Position numbers and translations under genes: made by a program. Below the pieces are notes generated by a model, which saw only the letters and a list, made by a program, of their open reading frames with translations, was not told the DNA's origin and did no database searches. 64,000 nt of DNA from Melioribacter roseus (GTDB taxonomy: Bacteria > Bacteroidota > Ignavibacteria > Ignavibacteriales > Melioribacteraceae). The stretch's first letter is position 1, and each line of letters starts with the position of its first letter. Positions 43,622 through 53,046 of this stretch are shown piece by piece. Location: contig DYSW01000001.1 of the NCBI GenBank assembly GCA_020726285.1, positions 84,875 through 148,874 on the forward strand, given 5' to 3'.

Positions 43622-46303
43622 ATGCTTTTCTTCAATAAAATATTAAAAATTACTTTTATTCAAATTATTTTGATAAGTTCAATGTTTTCTCAGAAAGTAG
43701 AGAACATTGAACTCAATCTTATTCCCCAAAAGAATCCATTTAGTTTACCTATTCAAATTCCAGAAGAATTTTCTGATTTCTCGTTAATTTTAAGTGGCGG
43801 AGGTGCACGAGCAATTTCTCACGTTGGTGTTATAAAATTTCTACTTGAAGAAAATATTCCGTTTACAAATATTTATGGAACAAGTATGGGTGCCATTGTC
43901 GGGAGTATGATTTCCGCTGGCTACACAATTGATAATGTTGATTCAATATTAACTAAAACAAATTGGCATTCGTTTTTTTCTACTCAAGAAACTTTTAGGA
44001 ATCAACTTTTTTTAGAAGAAAAAAGATTCCTGGATAATTCAATTCTGACATTAAAACTTGACAATATTCAAGAATTAATTCCAAATTCGATAAATACAGG
44101 ATTGCTCGCTTCAGATTTTTTTACAGAAATTGATTTCAATTCTCCATTAAACGAAACACGCGATTTTAGTAATTATCTTTATAATTTTAAGGCAGTAAGT
44201 ACAAATTTAATTAATGGAAAATCTGTAATCCTTTCAAAAGGGAATTTAGGGAAAGCACTTCGGGCAAGTTCGTCTGTTACTTTTCTGATGCCGCCTTTGG
44301 AATATGATACACTTTTGCTTGTTGACGGAGGAATTTCAGCAAACATTCCTGTAAAGCAAGCCGTTCAAAATGGCAGCAAATTCATTATTGCCGTTGATGC
44401 TACTAGTCCGTTACGAAATGAAAATGAATTGCTTTTTCCTTGGGAATATGCCGACCAACTTGTTAGTATTCCTATGCAAGTTATAAACACTCAGAATTTA
44501 GAATTAGCGGATTTTGTAATTCATGCAAAAAATGATGAACACAAAGCGGAAGATTTTACAAATTTGGATTCTACAATTGTTTTGGGGTATGCCGAAAGGA
44601 AAAATCTGAAAAAATTAAAATCTACTATCACGAAATATCTAATAAATGAAGATTCAACTTTTGCGAAGAAATATCAATTGAATTTCCAAAATCTTAATGA
44701 AGAAGTTAAAAGTTTACTTGAAAATCGAAAATCACAGAGTTTTAACAAAGCCGAGTTGTATTTTATTCTTCATCAAATATTTGCAAAGAACGACGAAAAT
44801 ATTTATTCTTGGAAATTGGTTGAAAATGGGAATTATTGGGATATTACACTTGAAAAGAAAGAAAATCAGAAATATTGTATCAAACAATTCATTCAAAATA
44901 AGGTAAATTCAGAATACGTTGTTTCTACTGATACTATACATTATTCTCCAAATCAAATTAAGAAAATCATCCTTAAAACACTTCAATCGTGCAGAAAAAA
45001 GGGTAATCTTCTAACACATTTTGAAAATCTTGTTTATGAAAATGACGTTGTAAGTCTTTATTTCAAATACGAACCAATTGATTCAATAAATATTGCAAAT
45101 TTAGAAATTACAAATCCAATTGTTTTAGAGAGAGAAATAGAATTCAAAAATCGAGATTTCAATAAAAAAACACTAAAATCTACTTTAGAAAATATTAGGA
45201 CGACAAATCTTTTTAAAGCAATTAATTACGATTTTGATTATTTCGAAAATAAAAAAACCCTCTCAATAGAAGCAAAAGAAAAAGCTACAAAGTTATTACG
45301 TCTTGGTTTTCGGGCAGATAATGAATATTTAACTCAAATTATGATTAGTTTAAGAAATGAGAATCTTTTGGGAACAGGAAATCAAATGGGTTTTTCTTTT
45401 TACGGCGGATTGCGATATCAGAAATTTGCAATTGAACATCTTAGTCCTCGAATATTTGATACATATTTGACTTATAAATTTAAATTTTACGCAAAAAATT
45501 TACTGATAAATTACTATTCAAATAAGCAAACAGAAAGCACTTTCCATTTTGAAAGAGAAAAAATTGGGGATTATTGGCAACGTGAATTTGGAATGAATTT
45601 GAGTTTTGGAACTCAGATTGAAAAATCAGCTGTGATTTATATTGAATATAATTTCGCTACAGATTTAACAATCGCGAATAGCGGAATTTTTCCTTCAGAA
45701 GAAAATAATCAAATTGGTTCACTTAGATTAACATATAATATTGATTCCAGGGATAAGATGCCATTTACCACAGAAGGTGTTTATATGAAAACCTATTTTG
45801 AGATGGCGTTTCCTTCAATAGGAAGTGAGATAAATTACAATAAATTATCAATTGATTATCAAAAAATCTATCCAATTTCAGAATATTCTGTGATTTTTCA
45901 AAGATTTAAGTTGGCTTATGGTGATCCAACTTTACCGCTTACTCGTCAATTTAGTCTTGGCGGAACAAATTCATTTTTTGGGCTCAAGGATTATGATTCG
46001 CGAGGACGTCAGATTGTGCTTGGCTCAATTGGTTATCGCCAAAAAATGCCAATTAAATTATTTTTTGACACTTATTTAAGCTTTAGATACGATTTGGGCA
46101 ATTTGTGGGAAAATCAAGAAAATATTGCATTTCAGGATTTGAAACACGGAGTGGGATTTTCTTTGTCGTTAGATACTCCAATTGGTCCAGCGGATTTTTC
46201 AATCGGAAAAGCTTTTATAATTAATGCCCCGGATTCTGAAAAAATGTTTAGTTCAAATTCTTTGAATTTCTATTTTACAATTGGTCACTTTTTTGATTTC
46301 TAA
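43622..46303 (+). CDS. Patatin-like phospholipase fused to an Omp85-type beta-barrel
   Basis: The 893-residue protein has a signal peptide and a patatin domain with GGGARA (59-64), the Ser nucleophile in GTSMG (S88) and the Asp in DGG (D235). After about residue 330 comes a region of POTRA-like character. A C-terminal 16-strand-type barrel with LGGTNSFFGLKDYDSRG follows (as in Omp85/surface antigen D15). This is the layout of Pseudomonas PlpD, a type Vd autotransporter. The enzyme part may be exported to the surface, which is inference. ATG 43622 is preferred over TTG 43616. It overlaps the next (minus) gene by 29 bases. Confidence 0.87.
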   Translation: MLFFNKILKITFIQIILISSMFSQKVENIELNLIPQKNPFSLPIQIPEEFSDFSLILSGGGARAISHVGVIKFLLEENIPFTNIYGTSMGAIVGSMISAGYTIDNVDSILTKTNWHSFFSTQETFRNQLFLEEKRFLDNSILTLKLDNIQELIPNSINTGLLASDFFTEIDFNSPLNETRDFSNYLYNFKAVSTNLINGKSVILSKGNLGKALRASSSVTFLMPPLEYDTLLLVDGGISANIPVKQAVQNGSKFIIAVDATSPLRNENELLFPWEYADQLVSIPMQVINTQNLELADFVIHAKNDEHKAEDFTNLDSTIVLGYAERKNLKKLKSTITKYLINEDSTFAKKYQLNFQNLNEEVKSLLENRKSQSFNKAELYFILHQIFAKNDENIYSWKLVENGNYWDITLEKKENQKYCIKQFIQNKVNSEYVVSTDTIHYSPNQIKKIILKTLQSCRKKGNLLTHFENLVYENDVVSLYFKYEPIDSINIANLEITNPIVLEREIEFKNRDFNKKTLKSTLENIRTTNLFKAINYDFDYFENKKTLSIEAKEKATKLLRLGFRADNEYLTQIMISLRNENLLGTGNQMGFSFYGGLRYQKFAIEHLSPRIFDTYLTYKFKFYAKNLLINYYSNKQTESTFHFEREKIGDYWQREFGMNLSFGTQIEKSAVIYIEYNFATDLTIANSGIFPSEENNQIGSLRLTYNIDSRDKMPFTTEGVYMKTYFEMAFPSIGSEINYNKLSIDYQKIYPISEYSVIFQRFKLAYGDPTLPLTRQFSLGGTNSFFGLKDYDSRGRQIVLGSIGYRQKMPIKLFFDTYLSFRYDLGNLWENQENIAFQDLKHGVGFSLSLDTPIGPADFSIGKAFIINAPDSEKMFSSNSLNFYFTIGHFFDF

Positions 46304-46784
46304 TTTCTCTGATTAGGTTTGAAGCGTTGAAAGTTGGTAAATCATCAGTAAATTCAATTGTCTTATTTTTATCCCACTGAAGATTTTCAACTACTTTATA
46401 TTTTGAAACTCCCAAAACAGCAAATTTTCTGTCAACAATCTCCTCATTTTCAAATACAAAAAAGATGATAAAAATTGGAAAACCCGTTTTTTTGCTCCAA
46501 TTTTCATAGGATTTTATTGCTCGATAATTTACAATCCATTTTGCTTTTTTTTTAGCTTTCCAGTCAACTAAAACTTTCTTCCCCAAATAATCAATTAAAA
46601 TATCTGGTTTATCGGCACCTTTTTCCCATACTTTTTCGTTTCTTCTGTCATCACCAAATTTATAAAAATTAATTCCCCATTGCACAAGTAAATTTTTTCC
46701 ATTTAATTCTGCTAAATCGTGCAATTTGTAGTTATTTTTAAATGATTTGTCGCTTTTCAGTGGATTAAAATCAAGATTTTTCAT
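46275..46784 (-). CDS. Uncharacterised protein, possible PD-(D/E)XK nuclease fold
   Basis: I recognise no named family. The 169-residue protein has PDILIDYLGKKVLVDWKAK in its middle (residues about 62-80), a spacing close to the PD-(D/E)XK nuclease core (PD, then D-W-K), with an upstream Glu in NEKVWEKG. A following NYRAIKSYENW could be the helix motif. It has no signal peptide or membrane segment. Its start overlaps the stop of the AI-2E-type gene by four bases, and its end overlaps the patatin gene. A nuclease role is inference. Confidence 0.5.
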   Translation of the reverse strand: MKNLDFNPLKSDKSFKNNYKLHDLAELNGKNLLVQWGINFYKFGDDRRNEKVWEKGADKPDILIDYLGKKVLVDWKAKKKAKWIVNYRAIKSYENWSKKTGFPIFIIFFVFENEEIVDRKFAVLGVSKYKVVENLQWDKNKTIEFTDDLPTFNASNLIREIRNQKSDQL

Positions 46785-47842
46785 TCAGATTTGTGCAAAC
46801 TTATTAATTCATTGAAAAACACTGCATTGGGTGAATTATATTGCGAAAATATGATTTTTATGATAGAAATGAGCGGAACAGCAATCAACATTCCAATTAT
46901 TCCCCAAATGTAGCCCCAAATAAAAAGTGCTAATAGAATTACAAGAGGATTAATATCTAATTTTTCTCCAAGTAATTTAGGCTCAATTAAGTTCCCAATT
47001 ATGGTATGAATTGCTAAAAGAAGAATTAATATTAGTAAACCGAAGCCAATTGACTCATATTGAATGCTTGCGAAAACGAAAGGGAAAACAATCGAAATAA
47101 AAGCTCCGATTGTCGGTATAAAATTGAGTAGAAATGTTAATAATATCCAAATTACAACAAAATCAACATTTAGAATCCATAGAACAAAGCCTACAAGTGT
47201 TGCCATTAAAACACTTAATAGAAATTTTGTAATGAAATAGTCAACAACTTGATTGCTAATTGCTGAAATTATTGTTTCCCAAACAATTCTTGATTCAGAA
47301 ATTTGATTATGAAATTTAACTCGCTTTTTTATTGCTTGTTGTAAACTTTGCTGTCCCAAAACAATAAATATATAAAAAAGAAGTACCATAAAGGTGGTTG
47401 TAAAAGAATCAAAAGTTGAGAAAAAGATTTTTTGTGCTATGGAAGAAAAATCAATTTTTTTAGATATGCTTTCTAAATTTAAAAAGGAATTATCCGTCCC
47501 AAAATAACCTTGAATTCCACTTAAAAAATGAATGATTTTTTCTTTGTATTCAGGAAATGCGGTATAGAACTCATTATAAGATTGTACAAAAATTTGAGAA
47601 ATTCCCCAAAATAAAGTTGAAATTAGCAATAAATCTAATGATACAAGTAAACCAAGGTGGATTTTTTTTAACTTACGGTGAAGTGGTTCGAATAGAAAAA
47701 GAAGAAAAAACGCTAATAGAAATGGAATTAGTATGGATTTTAATTCCATTAAAATAACGGCTAAAAAAACAATTCCAATTACACTGATAAAAAAGCGAAT
47801 TAATGGTTCTGTTCGTGTTTCATTTTTCAATTCATTTACCAA
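46781..47842 (-). CDS. AI-2E family (PF01594) membrane protein
   Basis: The 353-residue protein has about seven or eight membrane helices and the family pattern: an N-terminal VFLAVILMELKSILIPFLLAFFLLFLFEPL, then a soluble loop, and the C-terminal GNLIEPKLLGEKLDINPLVILLALFIWG..WG..GMLIAVPLI (from about residue 285). The family includes AI-2 exporter TqsA and Na+/H+ antiporters; the substrate is unknown here. It is co-oriented with the PD-(D/E)XK-like gene and overlaps its start. Confidence 0.88.
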   Translation of the reverse strand: MVNELKNETRTEPLIRFFISVIGIVFLAVILMELKSILIPFLLAFFLLFLFEPLHRKLKKIHLGLLVSLDLLLISTLFWGISQIFVQSYNEFYTAFPEYKEKIIHFLSGIQGYFGTDNSFLNLESISKKIDFSSIAQKIFFSTFDSFTTTFMVLLFYIFIVLGQQSLQQAIKKRVKFHNQISESRIVWETIISAISNQVVDYFITKFLLSVLMATLVGFVLWILNVDFVVIWILLTFLLNFIPTIGAFISIVFPFVFASIQYESIGFGLLILILLLAIHTIIGNLIEPKLLGEKLDINPLVILLALFIWGYIWGIIGMLIAVPLISIIKIIFSQYNSPNAVFFNELISLHKSE

Positions 47843-47876
47843 TTATTTTGAATTGAAAAATAATCAAATGGAACAA

Positions 47877-48137
47877 TTATTTTTCTTTTTCTGCAAAATT
47901 TTCTAAGAATTTAATTAAAAATAGTAGAATAAATCCAATTGATGAAAGAACTACATCTTCAATGTCAATTGTAAAGACTTCAATTGAGCCAATCCAACTA
48001 CTAAATGATTTTGTTAGGAAAAGTATTGTAAAAAAGAGAGTGAAGCCCAAAAGTCCATTTGCAAATGGTAATACTAAAAAACTCTTAAAAAACATTTTAT
48101 TGTTTTTCTTTTCAACTACTGATGTTGATGTTTTCAC
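47877..48137 (-). CDS. Small two-helix membrane protein of unknown function
   Basis: The 86-residue protein has two membrane helices (about 19-45 and 60-78), a polar N-terminus and a charged end. I do not recognise a family. It starts with GTG, preceded by AGAGG at a six-base spacing. It lies 34 bases before the AI-2E-type gene. A Bacteroidota-type -7 box and a CRP-like palindrome lie upstream, so regulated expression is possible. Confidence 0.6.
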   Translation of the reverse strand: MKTSTSVVEKKNNKMFFKSFLVLPFANGLLGFTLFFTILFLTKSFSSWIGSIEVFTIDIEDVVLSSIGFILLFLIKFLENFAEKEK

Positions 48138-48159
48138 GACTACCTCTTAAATGTTACCT

Positions 48160-48167
48160 CAAAAATA
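48160..48167 (-). promoter_or_regulatory. Possible -7 promoter element for the small membrane protein gene
   Basis: On the minus strand TATTTTTG matches the Bacteroidota -7 box TAnnTTTG and lies 22 bases upstream of the GTG start of the 86-residue protein. No TTTG box is seen 19-21 bases further upstream. The gap may be filled by the palindrome at 48189-48204. Confidence 0.4.
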
Positions 48168-48188
48168 TAAAATCCCGAACAATTTATT

Positions 48189-48204
48189 TGTGCTTATAAA
48201 CACA
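48189..48204. promoter_or_regulatory. CRP-like palindrome upstream of the small membrane protein gene
   Basis: TGTGCTTATAAACACA is a 16-base near-perfect palindrome with TGTG-N8-CACA half sites, as in the CRP consensus (TGTGA-N6-TCACA). If transcription starts about seven bases after the -7 box at 48160-48167, the centre lies near -43, close to a class II activator position. No regulator gene is in the window. Confidence 0.4.
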
Positions 48205-48264
48205 GGTTCCTTTTAGAAATTTACAAAAATAATTTGGATCACAAGAAACTAAATGTGTTAATAT

Positions 48265-48729
48265 TCAATGAGCAATAGAAGTAATCAGGTTGGGAATAGC
48301 TTCTTCAAGTAAATCTAAAACTAATTCAAATCCAGCTGTGCCGCCATAATATGGGTCTGGAATTTCATTCACAGAACGGTTTGTTATAAAATTAGTCATT
48401 TTGAGAATTTTATTTGTATAATGATTTTCATAATCAAGTGAACGAACATCATTATAATTATCGTTATCCATTGTAACAATAAAATCGAATTCGATTAGAT
48501 CAGATTTTTGTAATTGCCTCGCTCTTGAGTCTAGAATATAACCACGCTTTTTTGCATGATTTACCATTCTATCACAAGGTTTTTCTCCGATATGAAATCC
48601 ATGAATTCCAGCTGAATCTATAAAAAAATCATTTTCCAATTTTGCTTGAGTAATTAGTTTTTTCATTATTCCTTCAGCCGCAGGAGAACGGCAAATATTT
48701 CCGTAACAGACAAAAAGTATTTTTTTCAT
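48265..48729 (-). CDS. Low-molecular-weight protein tyrosine phosphatase
   Basis: The 154-residue protein has the N-terminal P-loop VCYGNICRSPAAEG with catalytic Cys8 and Arg14 (C-x5-R), followed by the general acid Asp in PDPYYGG near residue 126. Length is normal. Related phosphatases act on tyrosine kinases of capsule export or stress systems, but none is nearby. A small ORF overlaps its start through ATGA. A 30-base CRP-like region follows downstream of the stop, between the genes. Confidence 0.93.
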   Translation of the reverse strand: MKKILFVCYGNICRSPAAEGIMKKLITQAKLENDFFIDSAGIHGFHIGEKPCDRMVNHAKKRGYILDSRARQLQKSDLIEFDFIVTMDNDNYNDVRSLDYENHYTNKILKMTNFITNRSVNEIPDPYYGGTAGFELVLDLLEEAIPNLITSIAH

Positions 48730-48824
48730 AAAGTATTTATAATTAATAATTTATTGTATTCTTCTTTGATTATTTCCCAAACTTCCAAAACATCATTTTC
48801 ATTTTGATGTGAGTCGTTTATCAT
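48726..48824 (-). CDS. Candidate 32-residue small protein or leader upstream of the phosphatase
   Basis: An ATG at 48822-48824 (minus) opens a 32-codon frame beginning MINDSHQNENDVLEVWEII. It ends with a TGA that overlaps the phosphatase ATG (ATGA). It is acidic and has no family I recognise. It may only be a short leader frame, or chance. The ATGA junction is what makes it worth listing. Confidence 0.3.
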   Translation of the reverse strand: MINDSHQNENDVLEVWEIIKEEYNKLLIINTL

Positions 48825-48831
48825 ATTTGCC

Positions 48832-48862
48832 TAAAAAAGTGATTCCGGCTTGAACCGGAATC
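48832..48862 (-). terminator. Intrinsic terminator downstream of the Yip1-like gene
   Basis: GATTCCGG (48841-48848) and CCGGAATC (48855-48862) form an 8-bp GC-rich stem with a 6-base loop. On the minus strand it is followed by ACTTTTTTAG, a terminator tail. It ends transcription from the Yip1-like gene before the phosphatase gene. Confidence 0.82.
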
Positions 48863-48893
48863 GTAAAGTTAAATTTCGAAATAGAATTGGAAA

Positions 48894-49697
48894 TTAAAAT
48901 CCGAAGAATTTGAGTGTTGGAAAAGCTTTTGCCAAAAAGAAAAATAGGAAGCTAAAACCTATCCAAATTGAAAACACAGTGATAATTACTTTTGAAACTG
49001 ATTCAATTTTAAACATTTTTGCAAAGCCGATGGAAATTGCATAATAGTACCAAATACTAAATAAATCTAATTTTGAAAGAAGTAAACCAACTATTGTTTC
49101 TTTGTCAGCTTGTATAAATTCGCCAATACTTAAACTTTGCATTGGTTCTTCTAATAGAATAATTACCAAACCCATAATTAATGTTTGAATTGCTAAAATG
49201 TAATAAGGAAATCCGTAAGCAACCATTGCTTGCGTGTAATTTCCATTACCATTAAGTCCAAACTTAACAACTAGAAAGAAGAAACCAGAGATTATAAAAA
49301 AGAACACGAAAACAATAAGAACTACGCTTGGAATTTGTATCCATTTTCCTTTTTCCATTTGTTCTGAAATTCTACCTTCAATTTCATTCAATTGTTGATT
49401 GGCTTGTTCTTGAGTCATTTCTCCGCTTTCAACCATTTCTGAAAAGTTCTTTTCAATTTGTAACAATTGTTTTTCTTGAATTTTCATATTTACGGTTGGG
49501 TTACTCATAGTTACCAAATTTACAGAGGAAATGATCAAAATAAGTAAGATTACAGGAATTAACCATGTTGTTGTTGATTTTTCTTGCATTCTTAAAGTAG
49601 TAAATGTTTCACTTGGAGATGTAAAAACACCAACTAATTTGTCTGTAAAACCAAAAGTTTCAACTATTTCATTTTCATTTTGGAAATTATCGTTCAT
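48894..49697 (-). CDS. Yip1-domain membrane protein
   Basis: The 267-residue protein has a soluble N-terminus with the opening VGVFTSPSETFTTLRMQEKSTT typical of bacterial Yip1 domain (PF04893) proteins. It continues with about five membrane helices. A charged coiled stretch lies near residues 70-115. Bacterial members have no known biochemical function. It is preceded by a 108-base gap and a strong ribosome-binding site (GGAGAA), and followed by a terminator. Confidence 0.75.
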   Translation of the reverse strand: MNDNFQNENEIVETFGFTDKLVGVFTSPSETFTTLRMQEKSTTTWLIPVILLILIISSVNLVTMSNPTVNMKIQEKQLLQIEKNFSEMVESGEMTQEQANQQLNEIEGRISEQMEKGKWIQIPSVVLIVFVFFFIISGFFFLVVKFGLNGNGNYTQAMVAYGFPYYILAIQTLIMGLVIILLEEPMQSLSIGEFIQADKETIVGLLLSKLDLFSIWYYYAISIGFAKMFKIESVSKVIITVFSIWIGFSFLFFFLAKAFPTLKFFGF

Positions 49698-49805
49698 TTT
49701 TTCTCCATAAATTATTGTTATTTGATTTGTTAAAGATATTCTTCAATCAACATTAAAAGATAAGAATGTTAAATGGATAAGGAAAGGTGATTTTAGGATA
49801 ATAAA

Positions 49806-50732
49806 TTATTTTTCCAATGAAAAAATAATTCCATCTCGCTTAATTTTGTATAAAATCCCAATTTTAGCACCAATTAAAAAGAGAATTGAAGAATAGAAAA
49901 TCCAAAATAAAATTAACATCAAAATTAAAAATGCACCGTAGAGATTTCGTTCCATCAAGAAATGGGTTATATAATATCCAAAAAATAATTTCATTCCAGC
50001 CCATAAAACAGCTGCCCAAAAAGCAGAAAGTGCAGTAACTCGTTTTCCAATTCTTTTTGATGGAATAATATTGTATGTAATGAAGAACAGCCAAAAAATT
50101 AGAATAAAAGATGTAGCCGAGATAATATGGCTAAGAAAATCATTAATTCCAAGTAATTGCATGAAATGTAAATTTGAGGCTTCATCAATAAAAATTTTAA
50201 CGACAGGCAAAACTATTGTGGAAAGAAGTAGAATAAAAATTAAACTGATAATTATTAATAAATCTTTTAAGATGGTTTTTAACGCACTTGAAGTACTATG
50301 AATTTGATAAATTTGATTTAGTGCTGTTCTTAAGCTACTAAAAATCCAAGTTGCAGTTAAAAATAAAGAAATACTACCCAAATAAGCAGCAATATTATTG
50401 TATTTATAAACTTCAGGAAGGCGAATTTCAATAAAATTGCTTATATAGGCAGCAACTGATGGATAAGGAATTGTTGTAATAATTAACTGATTTATTTGAG
50501 CCATTACAGATTCAGTTGTAGTAAACGAACCGATGATTGCAAAACCAATTATTAAAAATGGAATAATGCTAATTAACAAAGAAAAGGCAATTCCAGCAGC
50601 TGAAAGGAAAATATGGTCGTTTTCTATGCTTTTGAAAAGTCCATCAAAATAATACGATAAAAATTTACCACTTGAACGGATTTTTTCTTTACTGAAATAT
50701 TTTCTTAAAAATTTGATTACACTAAATTTCAT
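49806..50732 (-). CDS. YihY/virulence factor BrkB family membrane protein
   Basis: The 308-residue protein has about six membrane helices. Family features include [17 protein letters not shown] near residues 44-60, the [17 protein letters not shown] segment and the late [20 protein letters not shown]. The family was named as RNase BN in error; its role is unknown, with transporter activity proposed. Its start overlaps the purL stop by 11 bases, so it is in the purL transcript. Confidence 0.88.
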   Translation of the reverse strand: MKFSVIKFLRKYFSKEKIRSSGKFLSYYFDGLFKSIENDHIFLSAAGIAFSLLISIIPFLIIGFAIIGSFTTTESVMAQINQLIITTIPYPSVAAYISNFIEIRLPEVYKYNNIAAYLGSISLFLTATWIFSSLRTALNQIYQIHSTSSALKTILKDLLIIISLIFILLLSTIVLPVVKIFIDEASNLHFMQLLGINDFLSHIISATSFILIFWLFFITYNIIPSKRIGKRVTALSAFWAAVLWAGMKLFFGYYITHFLMERNLYGAFLILMLILFWIFYSSILFLIGAKIGILYKIKRDGIIFSLEK

Positions 50733-52947
50733 GGGACATTGTTTTTGAAATTGTGTCGAAATAAATTTCTGAAAGTTTGCTAATTGGAATTACATTTCCG
50801 TTAAATTCGAAATTATTGTTTGTAACTTTTCCAATGTAGTTGAAATACTGACCAATTTCATTCATAATTTCTTCAAATTTAATTTGATTTTCGGGTTTTA
50901 CGGAAACAATAATTCGAGATTGTGTTTCTGAGAAGAATGAAAAATCCCAGCGTGTTTGAATTGGAATTTCAACATTAACTCCAAATTGCATTTCAAAAAA
51001 ACCGATTGCACTTTCGGCAATTGCTGTAATTATTCCACCTTCTGAAATATCGTGAGCAGATTCAATTAATTTCTTGGAATTTGCTAAAAAAATTGAATTG
51101 TGTAATTTTCTTTCAATTTCAAGATTAATATTTGGACAGTTTCCTTCAACCAAATTGAAGATTGTTCGTAAATATTCGCTTCCGCCAATTTCTTCAAAAT
51201 CTTGACCAAGAACATAAATCAAATCATTTTCATTTTGAAAGTAAGAAGAGATTCTATTTTGGATATTATCTAACAAACCAACCATTCCAATTACGGGAGT
51301 TGGATAAACTGTGGAATCGGGACTTTCGTTGTAAAAGCTTACATTTCCGCCAGTTACTGGTGTCTCAAAAAATCTACAAGCTTCGCCCATTCCTTCAATA
51401 GATTTTGAAAAAGTCCAATAAACTTCAGGGTCGTATGGATTACCAAAATTCAAACAGTTTGTAATTGCAAGCGGTTTTGCACCTGAACAAACAATATTTC
51501 GAGCTGATTCGGCGACAGCAATCATTGCTCCAATTTTTGGATTTAAGTAAACATATCTTCCATTGCAATCAGTGTTTGCGGCAATAGCTTTTTGCGAATC
51601 TTTTATTCTAATAACTGCAGAATCCGAACCAGGGCCAACAACGGTATTCGTCTGAACTTTGGAATCATATTGTTCAAAAACCCAACGTTTTGAGACAATA
51701 TTTGTCGAAGAAAAAACTTGTAGAAATGTTGTCTTGATTTCATTAGGAATTTTGAGCGAACTTAAATCAAAATTATGTTTTTCTGATAAATATGCTGGCT
51801 CTTTCTTTTCGCGTTTGTAAACAGGAGCTCCGCCACCAAGTACCAAATTAAATGCTGGAATTTTAGCTTCAGATTTATCATAGTAATCTACATCAATTAT
51901 TCCATTTTCAGTTACTTCACCGATAATTTCACAATGCAAATCCCACTTATCAAAAACTTGCATAATTTGCTTTTCGAATCCTTTTTTTGCAACAACCAAC
52001 ATTCTTTCTTGTGATTCTGAAAGCATAATTTCGTATGCTGACATTCCTTTTTCGCGAAGTGGAACTTTAGTTAAATCTATTTTCATTCCAGAATTTCCTT
52101 TTTCACTCATTTCAGAAGTTGAACAAGAAATTCCAGCTGCACCCATATCCTGAATTCCAATAATCCAATCATTTTCTATGATTTCCAACGTAGCTTCAAG
52201 AAGTAATTTTTCAGTAAATGGATCGCCAACTTGAACAGAAGGACGCTTACTTTCAGATTCTTCCGAAAGTTCAACTGATGCAAAAGTTGCTCCGTGAATT
52301 CCATCTCTTCCGGTTGATGAACCAACAATCATTACAGGATTTCCTATTCCTTTTGCAATTGCTGATGCTGTCTTTTTAGCATCAACTAAACCAATTGCCA
52401 TTGCATTTACAAGCGGATTTCCTTTGTAAGATTCATCAAAAAACACTTCACCACCAACAGTAGGAACACCAAAAGCGTTACCGTAATCACCAATTCCTTT
52501 AACAACTTCTTCAAATAAAAACCTCGTATGCGAGTCTTCAAGAGAGCCAAATCTTAACGAATTCAAAGCAGCAATTGGGCGAGCTCCCATAGTAAAAATA
52601 TCTCTCAAAATTCCACCAACACCAGTTGCAGCACCTTGATAAGGTTCGACAGCAGAAGGATGGTTATGACTTTCAATTTTGAATGCAATTGCTTGTCCGT
52701 CGCCAATGTCAACCAAACCTGCGTTTTCTTCGCCAGCAGCAACAAGTAAAGATTTTCCATTTCTTGGTAATGTTTTAATTTCAGAAATTGAATTTTTATA
52801 GCTGCAATGTTCACTCCACATCACACTAAAAACTCCAAGTTCAGTAAAGTTTGGAACACGTCCTAAAATATCGCTAATCCAACCGAATTCTTCTTCGGTT
52901 AAGCCATGTTCGAGAGCTAATTTTAAATCAACAATTGGTTCTATCAT
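50722..52947 (-). CDS. purL: Phosphoribosylformylglycinamidine synthase subunit PurL
   Basis: PurL, with PurQ and PurS, converts FGAR to FGAM in purine synthesis. The 741-residue protein is the small form: it lacks the glutaminase domain of the large enzyme. It has [37 protein letters not shown] (around 90-113), [14 protein letters not shown] and the C-terminal HDISEGG. PurQ and PurS must lie elsewhere. It starts at ATG 52947, and a CGGGATTTTATAT motif lies 20 bases upstream. Confidence 0.96.
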   Translation of the reverse strand: MIEPIVDLKLALEHGLTEEEFGWISDILGRVPNFTELGVFSVMWSEHCSYKNSISEIKTLPRNGKSLLVAAGEENAGLVDIGDGQAIAFKIESHNHPSAVEPYQGAATGVGGILRDIFTMGARPIAALNSLRFGSLEDSHTRFLFEEVVKGIGDYGNAFGVPTVGGEVFFDESYKGNPLVNAMAIGLVDAKKTASAIAKGIGNPVMIVGSSTGRDGIHGATFASVELSEESESKRPSVQVGDPFTEKLLLEATLEIIENDWIIGIQDMGAAGISCSTSEMSEKGNSGMKIDLTKVPLREKGMSAYEIMLSESQERMLVVAKKGFEKQIMQVFDKWDLHCEIIGEVTENGIIDVDYYDKSEAKIPAFNLVLGGGAPVYKREKKEPAYLSEKHNFDLSSLKIPNEIKTTFLQVFSSTNIVSKRWVFEQYDSKVQTNTVVGPGSDSAVIRIKDSQKAIAANTDCNGRYVYLNPKIGAMIAVAESARNIVCSGAKPLAITNCLNFGNPYDPEVYWTFSKSIEGMGEACRFFETPVTGGNVSFYNESPDSTVYPTPVIGMVGLLDNIQNRISSYFQNENDLIYVLGQDFEEIGGSEYLRTIFNLVEGNCPNINLEIERKLHNSIFLANSKKLIESAHDISEGGIITAIAESAIGFFEMQFGVNVEIPIQTRWDFSFFSETQSRIIVSVKPENQIKFEEIMNEIGQYFNYIGKVTNNNFEFNGNVIPISKLSEIYFDTISKTMSHEI

Positions 52948-52966
52948 CTAAATCTCACAATAAAAG

Positions 52967-52979
52967 ATATAAAATCCCG
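52967..52979 (-). promoter_or_regulatory. Shared CGGGATTTTATAT motif upstream of purL
   Basis: On the minus strand the 13-mer CGGGATTTTATAT lies 20 bases before purL. The same 13-mer occurs at 48165-48177, 28 bases before the GTG of the small membrane protein gene. Both are followed by a T-rich -7-like element (TATCTTTT or TATTTTTG), so it may be part of a promoter or an operator. Confidence 0.35.
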
Positions 52980-53046
52980 GATTAATTTTATTTGAAATAA
53001 TTTATGTTTGTAAATTAAAAAACTAAAAAATAAATTTAGGTTAATT

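Noticed and set aside
49698..49805. Terminator between YihY and Yip1-like genes
   Set aside because: Only a weak 6-base AT stem (AACATT/AATGTT) is present, with no GC core.
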